The notes under the pieces are model-generated. The model had not been told where the DNA came from and did not search any database. It worked only from the letters and a program-made list of their open reading frames with translations. Shown piece after piece: positions 24,117 through 33,321 of a DNA stretch of 64,000 nt; the stretch's first letter is position 1; every line of letters starts with the position of its first letter. Position numbers and translations under genes: made by a program. The DNA comes from Dendrobium chrysotoxum. Taxonomy: Eukaryota; Streptophyta; Magnoliopsida; Asparagales; Orchidaceae. The stretch spans positions 42,821,472 through 42,885,471 of the forward strand of contig CM034311.1 in the NCBI GenBank assembly GCA_019925795.1, given 5' to 3'.

Positions 24117-24355
24117 AAAGTGGATAAGTAAATGGCTTCCCTTTCTTGTAAATCTCTAAGTCTCAGAAAATCCATACCCCTTGATATTTGTGATACTTGA
24201 ATTTGAAAATCGTGATTTTAGATTCGTCATCGTGCAAGGATGTTCTATTAGATATAAAAATATTTTCATGCAAGAAGATTGAGAAGATCCAGTTTCTCTC
24301 TCTAATTTACACCCTTTTGAATTAGATATTTATTCAGAATATGTAAGGGAGAAAG

Positions 24356-24387
24356 CCCAGCTTAGCTTGTAGGGAGCTTAAGCTGGG
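24356..24387. repeat. Hairpin, 9 bp stem
   Basis: Arms CCCAGCTTA (24356-24364) and TAAGCTGGG (24379-24387) pair perfectly around a 14-base loop. Confidence 0.85.
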
Positions 24388-24454
24388 TTAGCAAAATTTA
24401 AATCCCTAACCTTCTCGGGTTTAGATGGAGTCAACCTATATTGCTGAACTTTCG

Positions 24455-24476
24455 GAACCTTTTTTTTTAAAGGTTC
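24455..24476. repeat. Hairpin, GAACCTTT / AAAGGTTC
   Basis: Eight-base perfect arms around a T-rich loop. Confidence 0.8.
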
Positions 24477-24787
24477 AAGATGATTCAGAGGTTAATTTTT
24501 CATTTCTAAAAATAGTCTTTTCACTCTCTGATGAAATTTTCACTCTTTAGGAAATGTGTGAATCAGACTTCTCTCAGATTGATTGGTAAGGGCTTAAACA
24601 TCTCTTAGTGGTCCCACTATTGAGTTTGTCTAAATGCTTGCCGTATTCTTTTAAAAATTCGTGCACAAAAAATATTTTGACCCCACCATCTGGTTATAGA
24701 CCGTTCTTAAGGACTGGTAAGAGTCTCGCATTTGTCTTATCTTCCTCTTCTGAGTTCTGCTAATTTGGGAGTTTCCCCCTCTCTGTT

Positions 24788-25000
24788 CCCCCAGTTTCAC
24801 TTGGTGCTCCCAAGTGTGGTCTGGATATCAAAACCAATTCAGACTTTTTTTGTACTGGGTCCATACCAACCTATGCTAGCTAGGGAGAGTAATGTTGATC
24901 CACTATCATAACCTAAATTTCATTCACATACCAATCGTGTTATGATTGTGCCCCCAGTTTTATTCATGTGACGAATGTGGCCTGGGTTATCAAAGCCAAT
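24788..25000 (+). repeat. Duplicated dyad unit (~163 bp apart)
   Basis: Both units begin CCCCCAGTTT (24788 and 24951) and end in CTGG followed by TATCAAA-CCAAT. The inner stem is CACTTGG / CCAAGTG in the first and ATTC / GAAT in the second, within a shared outer CCAG / CTGG stem. Sequence differs, pairing is kept. Confidence 0.65.
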
Positions 25001-25351
25001 CCTATATCCCTCTTTGAGTTCCAATCATTAGAGGATGTCCCATACTAGGAGTAACACACGGATATGGTAAACGTTCCCTCTACCGGGTGTTATCCTCGAC
25101 AGTACGAGACATATTTAGTCTATGATTGTGAACATACAAAAAATGTGCATCTATGCAATAAAAGAGGGAAGCTCCCAGTAGAGCAAAACCGGTTGCCCTT
25201 GTCACAGGTGGAACCCGGTAATACTCTCTAAGAGCTCAAATTCCCCAAAGTCTTTCTTTCTCTTCTCCTACGAAGCGTCTGAGTGATTGCTTCAAGGGTG
25301 AGTTTACACTTGTGATTATTATGGTCTTTCACAATCATGATAGTCCTCATT

Positions 25352-26204
25352 AGTGGTGTGGTACATCTTGCTCAAGATGTTAACATCCCACCTTCGCGAG
25401 CTATGATTCCCTAGTAGGGAATCAGCTCTCCAGTTTCTTTTAGTGACCTACTTTTTCACCCTTGCCTTGCTCTCAGCTACTAGAGCAGTCCTATGGGTTT
25501 GGTAGTGTCGCTCCTGCCTCTCACAGGGTCCCCCCGGTCAGGGTGAGTGTTACCGCTGTGATGTTTGATGTTTATTGATTTTACTCATAAATCATTTCCC
25601 TCAATGGCGAGTGTGTCTCCTCGCCATCTTGAGTTGTTTTCCCAGTAGTGTTGCAGTACGCCTGGTTACCGGCGTTAGCATCACTGACTTGAGAGCTCTG
25701 ATTTTCTAGTAGAAAATCAACTCATTTTCTACTTTACTTTCTCTCTCATTCGTACTCTACTCTCAGCTGCGGGGGTAGCTCTACGGATGTACTGATATTA
25801 TTCCACTTCCCACAGGGTCCCACCAGTTTGTGTGGGTGCCACCACTGTGAGCTTTTCATAAATATCATTCCTATGCGATGTTACTTCCCTTAGTGGCGAG
25901 TGTGTCCCCTCGCTACTCTTGTGCGCTTTCTTAGTTGAGATGCAGTACATCAAAGTCTCAGATGTTAGCGTCGCTTCTTAGTGAACTTTTATTTTCTAGC
26001 AGAAAATCATTTCACTTGTCTTGTAGTGACATACTTTCCCACCGTCCCTTGGATGTGTTTATGTTGCTTTCCACCTCTACAAGGTCCCACTAGCTTACGT
26101 GGGTGTACCACTGTAGTCTTCTATGATTATTTCTCATTGATATAGTCCTTTTCTCTGTAACAAGTGTGTCCTCCTTGCTACTTTAGCTACTCATTGGGAA
26201 TGAG
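25352..26204 (+). repeat. Triplicated ~290 bp unit with four conserved stem-loops, copy A
   Basis: Each unit has, in order, stem-loops a, b, c and d. Unit 1: a 25353-25391, b 25405-25423, c 25521-25561, d 25604-25627. Unit 2: a 25647-25685, b 25700-25718, c 25811-25849, d 25892-25917. Unit 3: a 25939-25972, b 25991-26007, c 26077-26116, d 26157-26181, then a small extra hairpin at 26190-26204. Stem b is GATTCCCTA / TAGGGAATC in unit 1 and GATTTTCTA / TAGAAAATC in unit 2: two base pairs changed on both arms. Similar paired changes are visible in a, c and d. Confidence 0.85.
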
Positions 26205-26479
26205 ATCACCCCTCTCACACTTTGTTGAGGGTGTACCTTTCCCTATGGTCTCTCGAGGCATCATTCTGGTGCTTCCAGGTTTGTATGATCTTGGTTTCGC
26301 CTAGGCAGTTTCACTGGCATTTGGATACTCGTGGCCACGACGACTTGTCCTCTACCACGTGGTACCCAAAACACTAGTTTGAAACTCCTTAGACGACCCT
26401 TCTCTCTTTGAAATTTTCCATTTTACTACTCCTCTTCCCATCTCTACACATATACGTGTTAGGGTATGGTTGAGATGAC

Positions 26480-26790
26480 TTTCCCTGATCGCTCTACTGC
26501 AGGCATATGCGCCGGGTAGGCATCAGACTTTACTTGGTTGAGTGAGCCTGACAGTGTCCCTGGAAGGCATATCTCACCACCTCTTTTTCCTGATCGCTCT
26601 GCTGCAGGCATATGCGCCGAGTAGACATCAGGCTTTACTTGGTTGGGAGCACCCCGCAGAGCCCCTGCGAGGCCTAGCTCACCACACCTTTACCCTGACT
26701 GTCCTGCCGCTCTGGTAGACATCAGACCTTTACCCTGGTCGTCTTGCTCTGATCAAGCAGACATCAGACTTTACCTGGTTGAGTGGGAGC
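26480..26790 (+). repeat. Degenerate ~115 bp repeats preceding the 237 bp array
   Basis: Related units share CTGATCGCTCT-CTGCAGGCATATGCGCC, a CATCAGACTTTAC-like segment and GTCCCTGGAAGGCAT. A further partial unit follows the array at about 27505-27650. Confidence 0.65.
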
Positions 26791-27505
26791 CCGACAGAGT
26801 CCCTGGGAGGCATTCCCCACCACCACCTTTACTCTGGATGTTCTGTAAAAGACTACGCAGACTCCAATTTCGTGGCTTATTTACTTTTGCTGAGGTCAGG
26901 CAGAAGTATTGAGTCACCCCTATCCGCTGTTCCGAAAGGAGCAGGAGGAGACGGGATCCTTTCACCTTCTATCCTGCTGTTTGAAATGAACGGTCAGGTA
27001 GTTGGTTTTACTTACCGGTCGAGAGAGGCCCGACAGAGTCCCTGGGAGGCATTCCTCACCACCCCTTTACTCTGGATGTTCTGTAAAAGACTACGCAGAC
27101 TCCAATTTCGTGGCTTATTTACTTTTGCTGAGGTCAGGCAGAAGTATTGAGTCACCCCTATCCGCTGTTCCGAAAGGAGCAGGAGGAGACGGGATCCTTT
27201 CACCTTCTATACTGCTGTTTGAAATGAACAGTCAGGTAGTTGGTTTTACTTACCGGTCGAGAGAGCCCGATAGAGTCCCTGGGAGGCATTCCTCACCACC
27301 CCTTTACTCTGGATGTTCTGTAAAAGACTACGCAGACTCCAATTTCGTGGCTTATTTACTTTTGCTGAGGTCAGGCAGAAGTATTGAGTCACCCCTATCC
27401 GCTGTTCCGAAAGGAGCAGGAGGAGACGGGATCCTTTCACCTTCTATTCTGCTGTTTGAAATGAACAGTTAGGTAGTTGGTTTTACTTTACCTGGTTGAG
27501 TGAGC
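26791..27505 (+). repeat. 237 bp tandem repeat, three units, copy A
   Basis: Units start at about 26791, 27030 and 27267 with CCGACAGAGTCCCTGGGAGG (third unit CCGATAGAG...). They are nearly identical. Because 237 is a multiple of three, an open frame in one unit stays open across the array on either strand; I do not take the resulting open frames as genes. Confidence 0.92.
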
Positions 27506-27722
27506 CCGACAGTGTCCCTGGGAGGCATTCCTCACCACTACTTCTTCCCTGATCGTTTTGCTCTGATCAAGCAGACATCAGACTTTACTTGGTCGAGTGA
27601 GCCTGACAGTGTCCCTGGAAGGCATACCTCACCACCCTTTCACCTTCCATCTTGTTGTTTCGATGCGGTCAGATGGATAGTTGGTTTTCTTTACTACCTC
27701 ACCTTTTTTTTTTTGGTCTCCC

Positions 27723-27860
27723 CCTCAGCTCTGCCCTTGCTACAGGGCAAGGTGAGGATGGGATTTCCTTTTACTCTGTCACCTTTTTGTGACCTGTTAC
27801 TATTTTGCTTTCCACTTTCTCCTTGGCTCTGCCCTTGCTGTAAGGCAAGGCCAGGAGAAG
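27723..27860. repeat. Two related stem-loops near the 3' LTR
   Basis: Both contain CCTTGC / GCAAGG arms. The outer stems differ: CCTCA / TGAGG for the first (27723-27757), a CTCCTTGGC / GCCAGGAG type for the second (about 27816-27860). A GTCAC / GTGAC hairpin lies between them. Confidence 0.65.
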
Positions 27861-27971
27861 ATCCCCCTTTGCTCTCTTTCACCTCTTTTGGTGCTCTTTC
27901 CTAGAAACTTTACTCTACTTCTTCTTCACATTCGGTCAACGCCAACACGAGCGGTTCACTAGTTTGTTCGC

Positions 27972-27991
27972 CACTCTGTTGGGGGTCCGTT
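27972..27991 (+). other. Probable polypurine tract zone before 3' LTR, copy A
   Basis: TGTTGGGGGTCCGTT precedes the LTR start. The G run is the best polypurine candidate, but it is short and separated from the LTR by pyrimidines, so the plus-strand primer site is uncertain. Confidence 0.4.
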
Positions 27992-29002
27992 TGTTGACCC
28001 CTGATTTTCTCCCAGGCTTGATCAAGGGAGTTGACCTGGTCAAATTGACCAAGTCAGGGCCCAAGACCCTCTCCCTTGTGTTCAATGGGTCAACCTGAGT
28101 CTGTTGAGCCCAGACCCAGGCCCTGGGTCAACCTGGTTGACCAGGTCAACCCAGGTTGACCCATTAGACCTATATGGGTCTAAATCAAGTCCAAATTAGA
28201 TTCAAACCCAATCCAGGGCTCTCCAAGCCCTATTCTCTCCTCCACTGGACTCAGTGGGTCAGGCTTGACCCATTGGGCCCAAGTCTTGGTCCTGGGTCAA
28301 CATGGTTGACCAGGTCAACCAGGTTGACCCAATAGGCCCTAATAGGCTTAAATCAAATCCTAATCAGATCCAAGCCCAACCAAGGACTTCAAGGCTCATA
28401 CCCTCCTCCCTTGGACCACTTGACTAGGGTTGACCAAGTCAACCCTTGACTTGGTCAACCTAAGCCATTAATAGGTCAAAATGACCCATAAGAGCCATTT
28501 AAAGTCCTAAACCCTTTCCTAATCCCTCCAAAACCTAAACCCACGGCCAAGGCCTCTATTTTCCCTCCTAATCAGCCCTAGGATAGATCCTAGCCGTTGA
28601 TCTTGAACCCTAGCCTTTAAATAGATGAATTAGGGCTCTTAGGAGGGGATCTTGCTCTTACTCTAGACCTAGAAGTTCCCAAACCCTGAGATTTGGCATA
28701 CGAGCTCCCTAGGTCTTCTCCTACCCTTCCCTACCAAAATCCACCGTAAAACACCCGCCGGCGGCGAGATTTCCGGCGGACCGAGGCGAAACGTCCCAAG
28801 GCGTTTTCCGTTCGATCCAAGGCATTCAGAGCTCGACTTCAACTAGGAAAAAGTACGTGGACAATCTACAAGCTCAGAGAGCCAAGATTCCGAATCCACG
28901 GTGGATTAGGTAAAAACCCTAACCCTAGTTAGAAACACTTAGGGTTAATTAGCATCGTCATTAGTGCGTTTTAAGCCAAATGAAACATCCCACATGAATG
29001 CT
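27992..29002 (+). repeat. 3' LTR of copy A, truncated by the gap
   Basis: It repeats 7197-8215 with few changes at first (an added C at the start, a CC deletion in one GGTCAACCCAGG block) but with several single-base losses in the last ~250 bp before the gap. The missing ~5.6 kb is probably inside the gap. Confidence 0.93.
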
Positions 29003-29502
29003 NNNNNNNNNNNNNNNNNNNNNNNNNNNNNNNNNNNNNNNNNNNNNNNNNNNNNNNNNNNNNNNNNNNNNNNNNNNNNNNNNNNNNNNNNNNNNNNNNN
29101 NNNNNNNNNNNNNNNNNNNNNNNNNNNNNNNNNNNNNNNNNNNNNNNNNNNNNNNNNNNNNNNNNNNNNNNNNNNNNNNNNNNNNNNNNNNNNNNNNNNN
29201 NNNNNNNNNNNNNNNNNNNNNNNNNNNNNNNNNNNNNNNNNNNNNNNNNNNNNNNNNNNNNNNNNNNNNNNNNNNNNNNNNNNNNNNNNNNNNNNNNNNN
29301 NNNNNNNNNNNNNNNNNNNNNNNNNNNNNNNNNNNNNNNNNNNNNNNNNNNNNNNNNNNNNNNNNNNNNNNNNNNNNNNNNNNNNNNNNNNNNNNNNNNN
29401 NNNNNNNNNNNNNNNNNNNNNNNNNNNNNNNNNNNNNNNNNNNNNNNNNNNNNNNNNNNNNNNNNNNNNNNNNNNNNNNNNNNNNNNNNNNNNNNNNNNN
29501 NN
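29003..29502. other. Assembly gap (500 N)
   Basis: Exactly 500 N, probably a placeholder of unknown true size. The open frames spanning it are meaningless. Confidence 0.99.
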
Positions 29503-29894
29503 TTCTAATTTTTGTTTTTCATGTTCATTGCAATGAATGCACAATAGAATCATGGGCGTATCCTACGGTTCTATAATGAGTCTGCTCACCCTCAAAAATA
29601 AAACGGGATCCGCACCTGCATAGAACTAAATTTTGGGTTTGGAGCTTAATTGGGCAAATGAGCTTTCATTTTACTCATGTTGGCAAAAAAATTTAGTACT
29701 GATATATAACATATTTTTTGCTTGTTAAAAAAATTTAATTGATGCCTCATACAAATAATAAGATTAGTTTGTGCCCCATTTAAAAGAAAACTCATAACCT
29801 TCAATTGGGCTAACATTGTTACTATACATAATTTGAGACCAAGTAAAATAATTTTGAGTGTATTCTAAATAAATTTCACATTATGCCATATTTA
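29503..29894. other. Intergenic sequence after the gap
   Basis: No LTR sequence of the giant element is seen here and no gene. The right target duplication of copy A cannot be located, so the gap must contain the LTR end and some flank. Confidence 0.5.
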
Positions 29895-30023
29895 GGCATC
29901 GTTTGGGACAACTTTCTTACTGCTTTACAAAGCAATTTTTTAGTATAAAAATTCTTCGATTAGAAATTTCTGTATTAAAAAGTTGCTTTAGAAAGCATTA
30001 AGAAAGCCGTCCCAAACGAAGCC
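29895..30023. mobile_element. PIF/Harbinger-like MITE
   Basis: A 129 bp element with inverted ends GGCATCGTTTGGGAC / GTCCCAAACGAAGCC, nearly palindromic throughout, flanked by TTA on both sides (29892-29894 and 30024-30026). A 3 bp TTA duplication is typical of PIF/Harbinger (Tourist-type) MITEs. Confidence 0.8.
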
Positions 30024-30026
30024 TTA

Positions 30027-30929
30027 GGGTTAATTTGGGATAACTTTCTTATTGTTTTATTTTTCAAACCGCAAACACAATTTTTTTATTTGAGTACTGC
30101 TTTCAAGAAATTTTTGTTCTGAGAAGCTAAATTTTACAACAACTTTTTAAAAAATAACTTTTCCTGAAACAGTTTTACAACTACCATTACAAAAAAATTA
30201 TAATCATCTCTTAGTTGCTCAACTAAAACAATCGTATCCTTAAAATCAATGTAAGTTTGTTAAATTCATAATTTAATTGGATATAAATTGGCCCCAATAT
30301 TGATCACATACTCTCAAAATTAATAATGTCATTTAAACATTCAAAATAAATTAATAAAATCAATATATTTTTTTAATATATATGATTTTAGAAACGGCTA
30401 AAGGAGCCCTCACCTCCAAAATCGAATCATTCATAGGCCAAACAAACAACATTATTATATTAAAAAAATAATATTTGAAAGTTCAAAGCATGTGGATAGC
30501 CATTGATAATCTAAGCACCTATGAAATATTAGATGGGATCATGCATGTTATGCCATTATAACTCAACTTTTACACGGAAGAGACTTATTTTTCAATAAAT
30601 TATTATTTTTTTATTATTTAAAAAAATCAATTGATTTTGTTAAAATAGCAATATATATATTTTCTTCCCAACTAATAACATAAAAAAACGTGCATTATCT
30701 AACTTGCTAATTGTTTTAAATATAGAAATACAGTATCTAACCGACATACTATATATAGGTGCTGAAAGAAATACTAAAGGAAATTCGAGAAATATTCATC
30801 GGATTTCAGATTATCATTGTTTATTTTACTCCGAGAATATATTTTTATTAAGATTTTATTTGGAATAAATTTTTATTATTTTAAAAATATTTTTTAAATA
30901 GTAAAAAATAATAGTCAAAAGCTATCTTA
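30027..30929. other. AT-rich intergenic sequence with MITE-derived debris
   Basis: The first ~150 bases (TTTGGGATAACTTTCTTATTG onward) look like another decayed copy of the neighbouring MITE. No gene seen in the remainder. Confidence 0.4.
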
Positions 30930-31229
30930 AATGAATTTTGGGACGCTTTTTTATTGCTTTATAAAATTGATTTTTAGTACAAAAATTTCTTGAAAATAGA
31001 GAAAATACAGTTGTCTAAAATTGTCTCAAATGAAGTCGGCTTTCTTACTGCTTCTTAAAGTAGCTTTCTAGTATAAAAATTTAAATTTTGATACTAAAAA
31101 ACTACTTTAAAAAGCAGTAAAAAAATCGTCCAAACGACGCCTAAAACTTTAAACGGAGCATAATTTTAATTTTTATAGTAGAAAGCTGCTTTAAAAAGCA
31201 CTAAGAAAACCGTCTCAATCGAAGCCTAA
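30930..31229. mobile_element. Cluster of decayed PIF/Harbinger-like MITEs
   Basis: Three degenerate relatives of the element at 29895 lie side by side: about 30940-31038, 31039-31141 (ending ACGACGCC then TAA) and about 31159-31226 (ending TCGAAGCC then TAA). Shared internal words include GCTTTCTTACTGCTT and TTTAAAAAGCA. Confidence 0.65.
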
Positions 31230-31962
31230 GTCTCATTGAATGATATAAATTTTTTTTATCTCATTTTATATTTTAAAAATAAGCGGTGGTATTTGAAATG
31301 TTCCACCAAAATAATTTTAGAAGAAATTTCTAAAGTTCTAATTATTATATTTTTTGACAATTTGAACTTCGTGTCTGCGGTACATAGCTAAACCTTTGTT
31401 TTCCAAATTGATGGTGTTAAAACTATGCTCCATATTTTTATAAAAAGAAAAATAATATCGAGAGATTTTGCGCAAATATCAAATTTTTTTGGGAATTATG
31501 ATAATTATTACAAAATGAATATTTGGAATTTTATTTATAATAGTAAGAATTTTTTTATTAATACTTTAACTAATAAAAATTTATAAAAAGTGATAATATT
31601 TTATTTAAAATATGTTACCGTTGTTGATATTAATGAAAATAAATATGTAAATATTAATATTCATAATTTTATTTTTTTAAAATTTATTTTTTTAGACAAA
31701 GAAAATCTAATTTTATGTTTAAACGAAGAATAATAAATAAATCAACGAGAGCATGTGACCCTGGGCCCATATTAGCATATTTATCCAAAGTTTTGTTATA
31801 GGGTCTAATAGTAGAACAGGTTTATCAGTTTTAACCTACTTTTAATACCGTGTATTAAATTTGTTATGTTATTTGGATCAAATGCACATAAATTTTTCAG
31901 TAGAAGATAAAAATACATAATAAAAATTTAAGTTCATTTTTCTTCTTATTGAATAAAAAAAA
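31230..31962. other. AT-rich intergenic sequence
   Basis: No gene, RNA or clear transposon seen. Confidence 0.5.
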
Positions 31963-32222
31963 GGAAATTTACATACATACATTTTATAACAACCTATTTA
32001 CATATCTAATACCTAAAACTTTAATATTACATACATACAACTCTATATTATTTTAATATCAAATATACTACTTATATTTCTTTTCTATCACTTATATATT
32101 TCATTTTTATCACACATATTTGATATGAAAATAAACTAAGGGTGATATGTATGTAATATTAAGGTTTTAGGTGTTAAATATGTAAATAGAATAGTATAAA
32201 GTGGTATGTATGTAAATCTCTC
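31963..32222. mobile_element. Long-TIR MITE, probably Mutator-like
   Basis: The arms run GGAAATTTACATACATAC... and its near-complement ...GTATGTATGTAAATCTC, pairing with interruptions over more than 80 bases each, including the block ACCTAAAACTTTAATATTACA. Identical ATAAAAAAAA lies at 31953-31962 and 32223-32232. A 9-10 bp duplication would fit Mutator-like elements, although an A-rich match is weak evidence. Confidence 0.7.
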
Positions 32223-32232
32223 ATAAAAAAAA

Positions 32233-33150
32233 TCTTTAAACTTTTCATATATCCAACCAAATATTAATTTTAATTACAATTATAATTTATATAATTAATT
32301 TATATTGTATATATAATAAATATATATATATTTAAAATACTTGTAACCAAATAGCCGCTATAGACTTTAGTGAAATGGGGGATGGCTATTAAACAAGCAT
32401 TGAATTATATGAATTTTATTTTCAAAGTCAGAATGAAAATTTAAAATTATTTTCATTAAAATTTACATTATTAATTTTATTTAAATAATTTTTTTTGTGC
32501 TTATTAATTTGAGATATACAATATAATAAGTATAAATTAAATAAATACTAATAGCATACTCTAAAGGGTAAATTTATTTTTTTATATATTTTTTAAAGAT
32601 ATATTTTTAATAATTTATATTTACATTTATTATGAATATATAATTTACCAATTTGTTAACTAAGTTGACGACCATCATTTCAATTACATATTTCCTTAGA
32701 CATCCTCCTAAAATTTGAAAAAGGAAAATTTAATAACAAGAACGATAATTGGAAACAGAGGAACTTCTCTGTATAAAATTGAAAGCCCCATAACAGATGA
32801 AATTTGAATCGCTACAGAGTAATTCGAAAATAGTTTTATTAAGGTAAGTGTTGGGGTGCTTTACTAGCAATTAGTAATAGGAATATATGGATTTTTTTAA
32901 ATTTTAAATTTTAAATATCTCTTATTTATTGATCCTTTATTTTTATGAAGGGCGGTGGAGAATAATTAATAGGATCGCAAGTAAGTTTACAACCTGCCAT
33001 AGTGGAATTTAGCCTTCCTTAATCACATATTCTTCTTCTTGTGTTCAGATTCTCAAAACAATAAGAAAACAGAGAAGGCAGGAGCTCCTTTTTTTCTCTT
33101 GTTTGTTAGTTTCATATATAAATATTACTGTTAATAAAATGTCGACAGTT
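32233..33150. other. AT-rich upstream region of the DUF1635 gene
   Basis: No open frame of interest. It leads into the core promoter below. Confidence 0.5.
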
Positions 33151-33153
33151 CTT

Positions 33154-33161
33154 TATATAAA
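33154..33161 (+). promoter_or_regulatory. TATA box of the DUF1635 gene
   Basis: TATATAAA, 161 bases before the start codon. GGGCCCA follows at 33168-33174, which contains the GGCCCA element common in plant promoters. Transcription would be expected to start around 33185-33195. The leader is CT-rich and contains an 18-19 base C run (about 33211-33229). Confidence 0.65.
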
Positions 33162-33321
33162 GAGCAAGGGCCCATTAGAGAAGAGACCGTGTGGGCTCTT
33201 CTCTCTCTCTCCCCCCCCCCCCCCCCCCCATCTCTCCTTGCCTCCTTCTCTCCCTCCCTTCGTCCCCTTGTTATTCTTTCTAATGCATTGAAGTCTTAGG
33301 TCTCTACAAGAGGAGGAAAGC

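Larger units (their letters stand above)
23076..27991 (+). other. 3' non-coding region of copy A, rich in hairpins
   Basis: 4.9 kb between the pol stop and the 3' LTR with no protein I can support. It contains a palindrome row (23934-24116), single hairpins (24356-24387, 24455-24476), a duplicated dyad (24788-25000), a triplicated hairpin unit (25352-26204), ~115 bp degenerate repeats (26480-26790), a 237 bp tandem repeat (26791-27505) and two stem-loops near the end (27723-27860). Copy B carries the same arrangement. Tat-type elements often have a long region here, sometimes with an antisense open frame; I see no convincing one. Confidence 0.85.
7197..29002 (+). mobile_element. Giant Tat-type Ty3/gypsy LTR retrotransposon, copy A (3' LTR cut by gap)
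   Basis: Order: LTR 7197-13786, PBS 13793-13810, gag 14127-17243, pol 17244-23075, 3' non-coding region to 27991, start of the 3' LTR from 27992. The internal part is 14,205 bp. With two full LTRs the element would be about 27.4 kb. The second, archaeal-like RNase H after the retroviral one, the LNKACPKDDFPLP motif in RT and the arginine-tRNA-like PBS point to the Tat lineage (relatives of Ogre and Retand). Both LTR starts read TGTTGACCC and are nearly identical, so the insertion is young. Copy A has an in-frame TGA in gag and a TAA in integrase. Confidence 0.93.

Noticed and set aside
28945..29576. Long open frames across the N gap
   Set aside because: They consist of unknown bases translated as X.
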